Part shown: in pieces, positions 53,082 to 62,330 of the stretch | Layout: the number at the start of each line of letters is the position of its first letter | Numbering within the stretch: position 1 is the stretch's first letter | Assembly (NCBI GenBank): GCA_034432555.1 | Contig: DAOUBW010000019.1 | Coordinates: 103,211-167,210, forward strand | Direction of reading: 5' to 3' | Source of the DNA: CP2-2F sp034432555 | GTDB lineage: Bacteria; Chloroflexota; Anaerolineae; Aggregatilineales; UBA2796 | Length of the DNA: 64,000 nucleotides | The notes under the pieces: model-generated | The model's database searches: none | Told to the model about the DNA's origin: nothing | What the model saw: only the letters and a program-made list of their open reading frames with translations | Position numbers and translations under genes: made by a program

Positions 53082-54152
53082 ATGGAATTACAGGCACTGG
53101 AAGGGCAGCAGTTTGGGCAGTATAAGCTGATAGCATGGCTTGGCGAAGGCGCGCATGTTCACGCCTACCTTGCCCGTGAAAGTGATTCGGGCGAATATCG
53201 TGTGATTAAGGTACTGAAATCGAACCTGACCGACAACGAGGAGGCACTCGCACGCTTTCATCAAGAGGCACAGGCAGCCCTCAGCCTTGATCATCCGAAT
53301 GTGGTCAAGGTCTATAGTTATGACCGTGAGGGCGATTTACTCTATCTGGTCGAGGAGTTTTGTGAAGGCGGCAGCTTGATGGATAAGCTGAAGACGAATC
53401 CGGAGCCGCTGCCGCTTGCGTTCGTCGTTCGCACACTGGAAGACATCGCAGCCGCCCTTGATTTTGCCCACGCCCGCGGCATTGTCCACCGCGATTTGAA
53501 GCCTGAGAATATCCTCTACAGTGCGCAAGGCAAGGCAGCCCTTAGCGATTTGGGTGTGACGAAATATGCCAATGAGACAGAAGCACGCTCACGGGAAGGG
53601 CTGTTTTTCGGCAATCCGGGCTATATGTCGCCAGAGGAATGGCAGCGCAAGGCAATTGATGCGCGCACTGATATTTACGCGCTTGGCATCATCCTTTTCG
53701 AGATGCTGACAGGTCAACTGCCCTTTGAACCTTCTAAAACAGGCAGCATGATGTTTGTACATCTGCTGCACCTGATGGCGTCGCCCATTTCCGTGCTGGA
53801 ACTGCGCCAAGATTTGCCGCCGAGCGTTGAGCCTGTCATCAGCAAGGCGATTGAAAAAGACCCTGACCTGCGCTATCAATCCGCCGGTGAACTGGCAGCA
53901 GCCTTCAAAGCTGCCCTTGACTCTAAAGCCACGCCTGCGCCCAAAGCCGCACCAACCTCCAGCACTGCCGCCAGCAACGGCAGCAGCGTTTTTGAGCGTG
54001 CCGCCCGCCGTGCCGATCCGCCAAGTTTTACGCCGCAGCAGCCTGCACCACGCCCGCCGCTGCCGCGCATCCTGCTTTTGGCGATCTTCGCGGCGCTGCT
54101 AGGGCTGCTCTATTGGTGGTGGCAGCAGAGCCAAGATGAGGCAGAGGTGTAG
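53082..54152 (+). CDS. membrane-tethered serine/threonine protein kinase with DLG motif
   Basis: A 356-residue kinase with the same plan as the one at 3345: kinase domain (about 12-270), low-complexity linker and a C-terminal membrane segment (about 330-350). It has an ATP-binding Lys (RVIKVLK) and HRDLKPEN, but two motifs are off-consensus: the glycine loop is GEGAHVHAY (third Gly missing) and DFG is DLG (SDLGVTK). DLG still supports catalysis in some kinases, so it may be active. ATG 53082 with AGGA 7 bases upstream is preferred to the overlapping GTG. Neighbours are glycan genes. Confidence 0.86.
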   Translation: MELQALEGQQFGQYKLIAWLGEGAHVHAYLARESDSGEYRVIKVLKSNLTDNEEALARFHQEAQAALSLDHPNVVKVYSYDREGDLLYLVEEFCEGGSLMDKLKTNPEPLPLAFVVRTLEDIAAALDFAHARGIVHRDLKPENILYSAQGKAALSDLGVTKYANETEARSREGLFFGNPGYMSPEEWQRKAIDARTDIYALGIILFEMLTGQLPFEPSKTGSMMFVHLLHLMASPISVLELRQDLPPSVEPVISKAIEKDPDLRYQSAGELAAAFKAALDSKATPAPKAAPTSSTAASNGSSVFERAARRADPPSFTPQQPAPRPPLPRILLLAIFAALLGLLYWWWQQSQDEAEV

Positions 54153-54153
54153 C

Positions 54154-54966
54154 TTACACGCCGCTGTAAGCGCTGAAGCCGCCATCCACCGGCACGACAA
54201 TGCCCGTAACGAACTGTGCCGCGTCGCTGGCAAGCCAAATCAGCGCGCCGATCAGGTCGTCAGGCTCGCCAAAACGTCCCATCGGCGTGTGGCTGATGAT
54301 TTGCTGACCGCGTGCGGTCAGCGCACCGCTTTCTGGGTCAATCAGCAGGAAGCGGTTTTGTTCGCCCAGAAAAAAGCCCGGCGCAATGGCATTCACGCGG
54401 ATATGCGGACTATGTTCACGCGCCATATAGACGGCGAGCCACTGCGTGAAATTATTGAGGGCAGCTTTGGCGCTGGCATAGGCAACCACGCGAGTGAGTG
54501 GTGTGAAGGCTGCCATTGAGGAGAGGTTGATAATCACCCCGCTGCCTTGTGCTGCCATGCCTTGCCCAAAAACCTGAGCCGCCAACACGCTGCCCAGCCA
54601 ATTCAGGTTAAAGACCCATGTCAACGCTTCAGCGGGTAGATCGAAGAAGGTGCGCTGATTGGGCATCACGGTTGCTTGCGGCTGATTGCCGCCCGCCACG
54701 TTCACCAGAATGTCTACGCGCCCAAAGTGTGCGGTGATTTGCGCGGCGGCGGACTCAAGCTGTGCTTTATCCAGCACGTCGGCGGGAACGCCCAGCGCTT
54801 GCCCGCCCGATTCTTGCAATTCAGCGACCAGTGCCGCCAGTGGCTCAGCGCGGCGCGCCAAGATAGCGACCTGTGCGCCTGCCGCCGCCAGCCCACGCAC
54901 AAGGCTAATGCCTAAAGCGCCTGTGCCGCCTGTTACAACGGCAACTTTACCCGTCAGACTGAACAT
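54154..54966 (-). CDS. SDR oxidoreductase, D-mannonate oxidoreductase (YjmF)-like
   Basis: A 270-residue SDR with VVTGGTGALG (10-19), NVAGGNQ, and the catalytic Tyr/Lys (AYASAKAAL). The C-terminal segment GRFGEPDDLIGALIWLAS and PVDGGFSAYSGV matches D-mannonate oxidoreductase-like SDRs (YjmF/YurA type), which act on hexuronates. The exact substrate is unproven because no other glucuronate genes are nearby. ATG 54966 is chosen for its AGGT spacing; it overlaps the end of the upstream gene by 20 bases. Confidence 0.8.
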   Translation of the reverse strand: MFSLTGKVAVVTGGTGALGISLVRGLAAAGAQVAILARRAEPLAALVAELQESGGQALGVPADVLDKAQLESAAAQITAHFGRVDILVNVAGGNQPQATVMPNQRTFFDLPAEALTWVFNLNWLGSVLAAQVFGQGMAAQGSGVIINLSSMAAFTPLTRVVAYASAKAALNNFTQWLAVYMAREHSPHIRVNAIAPGFFLGEQNRFLLIDPESGALTARGQQIISHTPMGRFGEPDDLIGALIWLASDAAQFVTGIVVPVDGGFSAYSGV

Positions 54967-56440
54967 CGCAAAATACCTCATAGAAGATGACAAAGGGCGG
55001 ATAGGTCAGCTCACGCTGGACAGGACAACGCGCCAACAGATCGCGCAGGGTAGCTTCTTCCTCAGGCAGTGTGCCGCCATAATAGACCACACGCAGCACA
55101 CCCTGATAGGTTGCCAGCCACGCGGCGATCTCGGCACGGCTGTAGCGCGTAATGCCGAGCATTTCCCATGTGCGCGGATACAACCAGCTGCGTGCCTCAG
55201 TGAAGATTAACCGCGCATTGGCAAGCAGATCAGGCGTGTAGTAGGTCATGGGCAGATAGGCGCCATCGTGCAAATAGAGGATTGGCACGCGCTCTGGTTC
55301 AGGCAAGGCGCGCAAGTCAGCAGCAATTTCGCGGAAGGGCGGGCGCAGCAGATCGGGCGGTGTGTAATGTGCGATCAAGCCGCCTAAGCAGATCACAATC
55401 AGCGCAGCATAGAGCAGCCGTGCAGGCGAACGGCGCGGCGCAAAAGCAACTGCGCCTGCCAGTGCCACCACCATAAAGGGCGACACCATGCCAAAGGATC
55501 GCTCTGAGTAGATCGGCGCACGCAGGGAGATGATCAACGCCGCGATCAATGTGCCAAAGACGGCAATCAGGCAGAACAGCCACGCCGCACGCACTGCGCC
55601 TTGCCGCGCTTGACGCATGTCTATGCCGTTGACCGCCAACAGCAGCCAAACTGCCACCACGCCTATTGGAATGAGCGCCACAGGAAAGACGACGGCAAAG
55701 ATCAGATAGCCCGCTGAAAAGACAGGTGCCAGTGCATTTGGCGGTGGTATCCAGAAGCCGCCGAACACCGCACCCGTCTGGCTGAGGAAGGTGAATGCCT
55801 GTGGCAGATAGAGCAACGCGATTAGCACGTCCGCGCTGAGCCACAGCCGCCATTTGGCGCGCATGGGCGGATAGGCAAGCAGCCACAGATGCAGTACAGC
55901 CAGCGTTAAGCCACAAATATAGTGTGTGTACAGGCTGACCAGCGCGCCAATCACGTACAACAGCCCGCCATAGCCTTTGCCGCGCCAAATGGCTGCCAGA
56001 CCAACGCCTGCCCACGCCAACGCTGTGAAACTCAAGGCATATTGGCGCGTTTCTTGCGCGTAGTAGACCTGATAGGGCGCAAAAACGGCTAGGATCAGGG
56101 CAAGCAACGCCGCCCGTTCATTGAAAAGCAGCCTTGCCAAATGGTAGCAAGCCGGCAGCGCCAAAAGCGCAATCAGCACCGAGAGTATTCGCAAGGCGAC
56201 AACACTCTCGCCGACGACCTGCACCCACAACCATAACAGCGCGAAGTACAGCGGCGGATGCACATCGCCTGCCACGCCGTTCTGAAAAAGGCTGATCGGA
56301 TCAAACAGGCTGACCACACGCTGCGAGAATGTTTCATCAAACCACAGGCTGTGAGTGTTCAAGCCATAGACGCGCAGCCATGCACCAATGATCAACAAGA
56401 GCAGCAGCAAGGGCAAACGCTTTCGCAGAACAGCCTGCAT
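54947..56440 (-). CDS. GT39-like membrane glycosyltransferase
   Basis: A 497-residue polytopic protein (about ten membrane segments) with the GT-C catalytic motifs in the first outer loop: SLWFDETFS (Asp-Glu near residues 35-36) and VHPPLYF (His near 61). These match the mannosyltransferase/ArnT/PMT superfamily, which transfers sugars from polyprenyl-phosphate carriers to protein, lipid or glycan outside the membrane. AAAGGA precedes ATG 56440. It is three bases after the O-ligase-like gene, in one operon. Confidence 0.82.
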   Translation of the reverse strand: MQAVLRKRLPLLLLLLIIGAWLRVYGLNTHSLWFDETFSQRVVSLFDPISLFQNGVAGDVHPPLYFALLWLWVQVVGESVVALRILSVLIALLALPACYHLARLLFNERAALLALILAVFAPYQVYYAQETRQYALSFTALAWAGVGLAAIWRGKGYGGLLYVIGALVSLYTHYICGLTLAVLHLWLLAYPPMRAKWRLWLSADVLIALLYLPQAFTFLSQTGAVFGGFWIPPPNALAPVFSAGYLIFAVVFPVALIPIGVVAVWLLLAVNGIDMRQARQGAVRAAWLFCLIAVFGTLIAALIISLRAPIYSERSFGMVSPFMVVALAGAVAFAPRRSPARLLYAALIVICLGGLIAHYTPPDLLRPPFREIAADLRALPEPERVPILYLHDGAYLPMTYYTPDLLANARLIFTEARSWLYPRTWEMLGITRYSRAEIAAWLATYQGVLRVVYYGGTLPEEEATLRDLLARCPVQRELTYPPFVIFYEVFCDVQSDG

Positions 56441-56443
56441 TGA

Positions 56444-58759
56444 CTATTCCTTTGCAGTGAACATTTCCAAATGATCCAGCAGAGCATAGAAACTTGATGG
56501 TAAGGGCGGATTATAGACTTGTGGCAGCAAATATTGCGAAAGCCCAACGCGCTGAAAATAGCTATAGCCAATTGGCGAAACCAACATATCAATTGGGCTA
56601 TCAAACGGCTTTTGTGTGTAACTGGCTAAGGCTTGCCGTGCTTCAGTATAGGCAGCCTGATCACCTTCCGTATGGGCAAGGTAGGCGCGGCACAGCCATC
56701 GCCAGCTTTCACGGGCAGCATCATCAGGCGGAATACGCTCTACTTGGGCGCAGCCACGGGTGGCTTGCGCTAGATCGCCGCCCTCAAAGGCAAGCACCGC
56801 ATCAATCAGAAAGATCAGCCCGGCGCGCTCATTCCAGCGCACTTCTCGCCAAAGTGCCGCCGCCGCCTCTATCTGCCCGTCGCGCAGCAAACGCAACACT
56901 GCCTCAAGCGAGGGCGGAATTACTGTCGAGTCCGCTAGATTGCGGCGTAGTGCCGTCTCACGCCAAACAGGATAGAGTGCGGCAATCGGCTGTGCTGCTA
57001 AGGATTTGTTGAAGCTATCGCGTGCGGCTGCTTGATCGCCAAGTGCTTCTTGGTAAGCGCCTAGTGCATAATGGAATAACCATGACTCCGCAGCCAGATC
57101 AGCAGCACGCTGCATGTTGGCAAGGGCTGCCTGCTGATTGCCTGCCTGCCAGTGCAGGGCTGCCAAGTTTGCCCAAGCTGCCGCGTAGTTCGGCTCTTGC
57201 CCTACAAACGTCTCGTAAACGGCGATGGCTGCCTGTGGTGCGATCTCGCCTTTGGCAGCTGCCACACCCAACACATGCCCATAGTAAAAATGATAGAGTG
57301 AAAGCTGCGGATCAAGGGCGATAGCACGCTCAAAATGTGGTTGGCTTGCTCGCCAGTCTTCCCTGCCAATGCCTTCTTGCAGCGCGGCGAAATATTCGCC
57401 GTTGGCAGCGTTGCTCCACAAGCCGCTGAGGTAGAGCACCGCCCACAACCCAAGCACTGCCAAACCATTCAGCCGTGCCCGATTGCCCACCAAACGGATT
57501 GGCGCCACAGGAAAAATGGCAACCAGCAAAATCACGAGCGTTGTGAGTGCGATCACAGCCGTGAAGATCGTGAAATCGGTGAGGTGGCTAACTGCCAAGG
57601 CGCCTAGCGCCGAAGCAGCACCGATAAACAGCAACCGATCCCTTTCTGGTAAAGTGCGCCACTGCCGTCTGAGCAATATCACCAACAGCACAAGGCTGGC
57701 TGCCAACGCCAACAGCCCGAACAGCCCTAATTCCGCTGCGATGTTGAAAAAGGCGCTGTGCGCGTGCGCGTGGATTTGGCGCGGCGGCACAGAGCTAAGG
57801 CGCGTTAGGTTGCTGCCAAAGGTGAACAGCCCACTGCCTGTAAGCGGCTGCTCTTGAAAGACTTGCCAAGCTGCCTCGAACAAGTAAGTGCGTAGATCGA
57901 GCGTTCGGCTGGCAACATTCAGCGCACGCACACTCAGCACCACCAACATACCACTCAAAGCGGCAACCACTAAAAAAGCGGCGCCAATCAGTGCTTTGGT
58001 GCGGCTGCTAAGCGCCTGCCATGCGGCGCGCAGCTTGCTAGGCGAAAGCAGGTCATGGTGCGCCAAGAGCAACACGCCCAACAAAGCACCTGCCAATGCC
58101 AAACCAAGCCAATTGCTGCGGCTGTAGGTGAGGAATAACAAACCAAGCGCCACCAGCACATATAGGCTGAGCGCCCAGCGCTGCCAACGCTGCCGAACAG
58201 TCAGCCAACGCCCTGCACCTAAGGGTATCACCAAAATGAGATAGGCAGCCAACAAGTTAGTATTGCCTAGCGTGCCGGAAGGACGTGGCAGTTCAGGCAG
58301 CATGAAGCCATCAGCAGCCTGCTGCAAGGCATCCGCTGCAAAAATGCCCACTTCGCGCAAGGCGAAGCCAAGCGGCACAAGGCTGCTGAGCAGAATCGCA
58401 TCAACGAGCGTGCTGCGCGTGAGGGCGCGGTTCGCCACACAATCATACAACACCAACCACACACCCAAGTAGAGGCACACATACCACAGCCCAATCGCGC
58501 TGCGCCGCCACAGCTCAAAGTTGGTAAGCGTCGAAAGCCCGATCACAGCCAACCAAAGTAGCGCCAAGCCATCTAAGGGTGTGCTGTGCCAGCGCCAACG
58601 GCGGCGCCCTACCCACCAGACCAGCAAAGCGACCACACCGAGCGCCAACGCCACGTTCTTAAAACGCACCTCTAAGGTTGCCGCTGCACCAATGAATGCC
58701 GCATAGAAACTCAGCAGCATCAAGAGTGCCCATGCCAGCAAGTTAGATCGATCTCGCAT
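56444..58759 (-). CDS. O-antigen ligase family protein with TPR domain
   Basis: A 771-residue protein. The first ~450 residues form about twelve membrane segments with the O-antigen ligase/polymerase loop (around 240-350: AWQVFQEQPLTGSGLFTFG, HAHSAFFNIAAELGLFG). The C-terminal ~300 residues are TPR-like (AAAWANLAALHWQAGN, AIALDPQLSLYHFYYG). Such proteins join polysaccharides to lipid or protein acceptors outside the membrane. The TPR part may bind an acceptor. It heads a minus-strand operon with the GT39-like gene. AAGGTGA lies before ATG 58759. Confidence 0.83.
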   Translation of the reverse strand: MRDRSNLLAWALLMLLSFYAAFIGAAATLEVRFKNVALALGVVALLVWWVGRRRWRWHSTPLDGLALLWLAVIGLSTLTNFELWRRSAIGLWYVCLYLGVWLVLYDCVANRALTRSTLVDAILLSSLVPLGFALREVGIFAADALQQAADGFMLPELPRPSGTLGNTNLLAAYLILVIPLGAGRWLTVRQRWQRWALSLYVLVALGLLFLTYSRSNWLGLALAGALLGVLLLAHHDLLSPSKLRAAWQALSSRTKALIGAAFLVVAALSGMLVVLSVRALNVASRTLDLRTYLFEAAWQVFQEQPLTGSGLFTFGSNLTRLSSVPPRQIHAHAHSAFFNIAAELGLFGLLALAASLVLLVILLRRQWRTLPERDRLLFIGAASALGALAVSHLTDFTIFTAVIALTTLVILLVAIFPVAPIRLVGNRARLNGLAVLGLWAVLYLSGLWSNAANGEYFAALQEGIGREDWRASQPHFERAIALDPQLSLYHFYYGHVLGVAAAKGEIAPQAAIAVYETFVGQEPNYAAAWANLAALHWQAGNQQAALANMQRAADLAAESWLFHYALGAYQEALGDQAAARDSFNKSLAAQPIAALYPVWRETALRRNLADSTVIPPSLEAVLRLLRDGQIEAAAALWREVRWNERAGLIFLIDAVLAFEGGDLAQATRGCAQVERIPPDDAARESWRWLCRAYLAHTEGDQAAYTEARQALASYTQKPFDSPIDMLVSPIGYSYFQRVGLSQYLLPQVYNPPLPSSFYALLDHLEMFTAKE

Positions 58760-58855
58760 GTAGTCACCTTGCCCTGAACGGTAGCCTAAAGTATTTTATA
58801 ATCATAAACGGCATTGGGAAACTTTGCTTAGAGCCTGTTACAAAGCTCGCGTAGA

Positions 58856-58892
58856 CTGCCTGGGGAACGCATGGTGTGCGTCCCACAGGCAG
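58856..58892 (-). terminator. hairpin after the NitT/TauT-like ATPase gene
   Basis: Arms of 16 bases (58856-58871 / 58877-58892, CTGCCTGGGGAACGCA / TGCGTCCCACAGGCAG) pair with two mismatches around a 5-base loop. It lies just past the ATPase stop. There is no T-run directly after, so it is a terminator-like or transcript-end hairpin. Confidence 0.5.
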
Positions 58893-58896
58893 CAGG

Positions 58897-60252
58897 CTAG
58901 TGGTCGCTTGGTGTGCCGTTTGGCTGTGCGATGGGCTGCTCAATCTCGATAAAGAGCGCATTATCGCTGTTATCATAACTGAATAGCTCTGCGTAGCGCG
59001 CCCAATCTACCGCTGTATCAAGCTGGCGCTCGGCAATTTCAGCGGGAAACTCGCGGCTGAGCGCGGCGATGAACACATCCCATGAGAGGCGCTGATCAGG
59101 CTGCGCCTTGAGCATAGAGAGAATCCAGCGGATCATCGGCACGCGCCGCAAGCGCGCCGCAAAAATCTCTTTACGCGCTTGGATGCTGCCTTCGGCAAAT
59201 GCCTGTCCAAGTGGCGTCAGGCTGAGATCGCCGGCTTCCACATTCGCAAAGCCGATCACCTCTGCCGCCTCGATAATCGGCAAGATTTCGTCGTAGTCGT
59301 TCACAAATTCATCAGCAAGGCGATAGACATCAATTTTGTTGGTCAGTTCTTCGTTCACGCGCTCGACTAAGCCCGAAATGGCGCTGATGGGCGCTTCGGG
59401 CAAGGCGCGAGTCAAGCCCGGCTCACCCGGCGCAGAGCCGAGTTCTTCTGCCTCTGTGCGCGTTTTGCCCACCATCTGCGCGTAAATCTGGTCAACCATT
59501 GTCAGGAACGCCTTTTCTTTGCGGCGGCGCGGATGGGGCAGGTTGTTCTGGATTTCCGCCACAATATGCCCTGGATTTTTATCCATGATGATCAGGCGAT
59601 CTGCCATAAAGACTGCCTCCTCAATATTGTGACTGACCATCAAAATCGCCTTAGTCGGGATAGTACCGCTCAGCCAGAGTTCCATCAGTTCACCGCGCAG
59701 GCTCTCCGCCGAAAGCACGTCCAGCGCCGAGAACGGCTCATCAAGGCACAGCAGTTCAGGTTCAACCGCCATCGCTCGCGCAAAGCCTACCTTCTGGCGC
59801 ATTCCGCCGCTCAGCTCACGCGGGTATGCCATCTCAAAGCCATCCAGCCCGACATGATCCAACAGGCGTAGGGCGCGCTTGGTACGCTCTAGGCGCGCTA
59901 CGCCAAGCGGCTCTAGGGCAGCTTCCACGTTTTCTTGCACTGTCAGCCATGGATAGAGTGCGAAACTCTGAAAGACGATGGTCGTGTTCGGATTCACGCC
60001 GCGCAACGGCTGCCCACGATACAGCACTTCGCCTTCCGTAGCGCCGATCAAGCCCGCAATGATCCGCAGTAGCGTAGATTTGCCGCAGCCACTCGGACCT
60101 AGTAGCGCGATGAATTCGCCTTCTCGAATGGTCAGGTTGATGCCGCGCAGTGCCTCTGTATACTTATCGCCACGTCCGTAGCGCTTACCAACTTTCCGCA
60201 GGTCTACCAACGTTTGCCCTAGTGGTTTATGTCCATGTGTTGTGAGCGCCAT
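58897..60252 (-). CDS. NitT/TauT-type ABC ATPase with AAA-associated domain
   Basis: A 451-residue ATPase. Walker A GPSGCGKST (52-60), signature ELSGGMRQKV, Walker B LLCLDEPFSALD and MVSHN are present. After the ATPase (about residues 1-265) comes an AAA-associated C-terminal domain (about 315-440, IDVYRLADEFVNDYDEILP...), found in nitrate/sulfonate/taurine-type transporters and thought to regulate. It follows the permease gene by 6 bases. GGAG precedes ATG 60252. Confidence 0.87.
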   Translation of the reverse strand: MALTTHGHKPLGQTLVDLRKVGKRYGRGDKYTEALRGINLTIREGEFIALLGPSGCGKSTLLRIIAGLIGATEGEVLYRGQPLRGVNPNTTIVFQSFALYPWLTVQENVEAALEPLGVARLERTKRALRLLDHVGLDGFEMAYPRELSGGMRQKVGFARAMAVEPELLCLDEPFSALDVLSAESLRGELMELWLSGTIPTKAILMVSHNIEEAVFMADRLIIMDKNPGHIVAEIQNNLPHPRRRKEKAFLTMVDQIYAQMVGKTRTEAEELGSAPGEPGLTRALPEAPISAISGLVERVNEELTNKIDVYRLADEFVNDYDEILPIIEAAEVIGFANVEAGDLSLTPLGQAFAEGSIQARKEIFAARLRRVPMIRWILSMLKAQPDQRLSWDVFIAALSREFPAEIAERQLDTAVDWARYAELFSYDNSDNALFIEIEQPIAQPNGTPSDH

Positions 60253-60258
60253 AGATGC

Positions 60259-61995
60259 CTACTCCATTCTGTACTTTTCTTCCGCCAAACGATACAAACG
60301 TCGCCAGAAATAGCGGTTGATGCAGACCACCACAATAATCATGGTTAACGTTGCGGCAGTTAGTAAGCTAAAATCGCCCTTGGCGGTCGCCTCGCTGATC
60401 AGCGCGCCAAGCCCGATCACGTCGTAAGTTTGCTGCCCAAACTCGGTGTATTCTGCCACAATACTGGCATTCCAAGCGCCGCCACTGGCAGTGATCAGCC
60501 CTGTAATCAGGTACGGAAAAAGCGACGGCAAGATCAGCTTACGCCAGCGGCTCCAGCCCTTGAAGCGCATTAGGTCGCTCATGTCGCGTAAATCTTTGGG
60601 AATGGCAGAAGTGCCGGCAATCACATTAAACAAGATATACCACTGTGTACCGAGCAGCATCAGCAGCACTGCTGCAATGTTCAAACTGCCGCCGTTGCTG
60701 ACGATTGCCAGCACAATTAGCGGGAAGAATGCTGTGGCGGGAATTGAGGCGGCGATCTGCACCAAGGGTTGTAAAATGTTTGCCAAGCGCGGGCTAGAGC
60801 CGATGAGCACACCAAGCGGAATCGTCCACGCGATGGCAATCAGCATAGCCGTTATGACGCGCAGTGCAGTTGCAACCGTTCCTGCCGCAATGCGCCCATA
60901 CTCAGCAAGCGGCACGCTCAGCAGCAGGCGCGTCAATTCAATACCAAGCGCAATCACAATGAGGATGAAGATCAGCAGTGCAAGCAAGCGCGCGGCGTGC
61001 TGTGTCCAATGCAGTGGGCGATCTTCTTCGGCAGGCTCAAAGCGGCGCGCCTTGCCCAAACGCTGATCGAATACCCTTACCACATTCACCACCAACACCT
61101 GATTCAGCCAATTTGCCAGCCGCGAACCGCTGAGCAGATTGTAGAACCACGAGGTTGGCGGATTATCGTCCTCCACCGTCTCCAGCTTGAATTTCTGAAC
61201 CCATACCAACAGCGGACGCCACACCAACTGATCGAGCAGGACGACGATCAAGACGAGCGTCAGCACGCCCCACAAAATCGCTGTCGTATCGTTGGCATTG
61301 GCAGCCTCTTGCAGGTACGAACCGACGCCGGGTAAGCGGAAATCTTTATCGCCCACTGTAAAAATTTCGGCAGCCATCAAGAAGAACCAGCCGCCCGCCC
61401 AACTCATGATGCTGTTCCATAACAGTCCGATTGACGCAAAGGGCAGCTCCATACGGCGGAAACGCCACCACCAATTGAAGCGAAAAACAGAGGCAGCCTC
61501 GCGCAGCTCACGCGGCAGAGTCCGCAGCGATTGGTAGAAGCTATAGGTCATATTCCAGACCTGGCTGGTGAAAATCAGCACAATGGCGGCAATTTCAACG
61601 GCGGTTGCCTGCGGCAAAACAGCCGTCAGCCCCAGCACCACCACTGGCAAAAAGGATAAGATCGGCACCGATTGCAGCACATCTAGCACGGGCAGCAGAA
61701 CGCGCTCTGCCGAACGGCTGCGCGCCGCCATATAGCCATAAACGAGCGAGAACAGCACCGAAAGCATGTAAGCGGCTGCCATCCGCCCGATGGATTGCAG
61801 GGCATAGTAGGGCAGCACTTGCGGGTTGAGATCAATTTCGGCGCGGGCAAGCGAAACAGGTGCGCTAGACGCTAGTTGCACACCTAAATAGACGGCTGTG
61901 GCTATGCCAAGCAGGATCAGAATGTCTGCCCAACCCAAGTAGGTTGCGCCGCTTTGCCCAGTGGCGAACACAGTCTTACGACGAAGTGCATCCAT
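60259..61995 (-). CDS. fused double permease of a NitT/TauT-type ABC transporter
   Basis: A 578-residue protein that joins two transmembrane permease domains (about residues 20-285 and 335-575), each with an EAA-type loop (ELREAASVFRFNWWWRFRRMELPFAS and DLRDMSDLMRFKGWSRWRKLILPSLFP). Normally one permease of about 260 residues forms a homodimer; here a single chain could form the whole pore. ATG 61995 is chosen for AAAGG 8 bases upstream, two codons into the longest frame. No binding-protein gene is nearby, so the substrate is unknown. Confidence 0.85.
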   Translation of the reverse strand: MDALRRKTVFATGQSGATYLGWADILILLGIATAVYLGVQLASSAPVSLARAEIDLNPQVLPYYALQSIGRMAAAYMLSVLFSLVYGYMAARSRSAERVLLPVLDVLQSVPILSFLPVVVLGLTAVLPQATAVEIAAIVLIFTSQVWNMTYSFYQSLRTLPRELREAASVFRFNWWWRFRRMELPFASIGLLWNSIMSWAGGWFFLMAAEIFTVGDKDFRLPGVGSYLQEAANANDTTAILWGVLTLVLIVVLLDQLVWRPLLVWVQKFKLETVEDDNPPTSWFYNLLSGSRLANWLNQVLVVNVVRVFDQRLGKARRFEPAEEDRPLHWTQHAARLLALLIFILIVIALGIELTRLLLSVPLAEYGRIAAGTVATALRVITAMLIAIAWTIPLGVLIGSSPRLANILQPLVQIAASIPATAFFPLIVLAIVSNGGSLNIAAVLLMLLGTQWYILFNVIAGTSAIPKDLRDMSDLMRFKGWSRWRKLILPSLFPYLITGLITASGGAWNASIVAEYTEFGQQTYDVIGLGALISEATAKGDFSLLTAATLTMIIVVVCINRYFWRRLYRLAEEKYRME

Positions 61996-62330
61996 AAGCA
62001 CCGCCTTTCTATAGCAGCTTTGTAAGAGCGTTTTAGGAAGGCTTTTGCCGCGTGGAGAGGCTGCGCCATGCTGAGCAAATCAGCCGACGCACAGTGCGGC
62101 GGGCTTAGGCGCGCTCAGTGAGGCAACTTAGGCTTTCCAACACGGCGAAAAGCCGCTTAGAACTGGGATAGTCGTCCATAATCCTTTTATCACACTCGGT
62201 GACTAGACTTCAACACTATAGCACTGCTCTTAAAATGCGTCAACTCGCAGCGACCGATGCGGCGTGGTGAGACGCACGGCGATAGTCTCATGTGCGGTTG
62301 GCTATCGCCGTATGCCTTCATTGAGCGGAC
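61996..62330. other. intergenic region with inverted repeat
   Basis: About 335 bases without a credible gene. The only structure seen is the inverted repeat at 62276-62311. The permease promoter must lie here but no clear -35/-10 pair was found on the minus strand. Confidence 0.4.
62276..62311. repeat. perfect 10-bp inverted repeat after the DUF305 gene
   Basis: ACGGCGATAG (62276-62285) and CTATCGCCGT (62302-62311), perfect, 16-base loop. It follows the DUF305 stop at 62331 on the minus strand and lacks a T-run, so it may be a transcript-end hairpin or a protein-binding site. Confidence 0.5.

Noticed and set aside
58785..58800. TATAAT-like sequence between the O-ligase-like and ATPase genes
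   Set aside because: The orientation and spacing do not suit either flanking gene, which both run on the minus strand.
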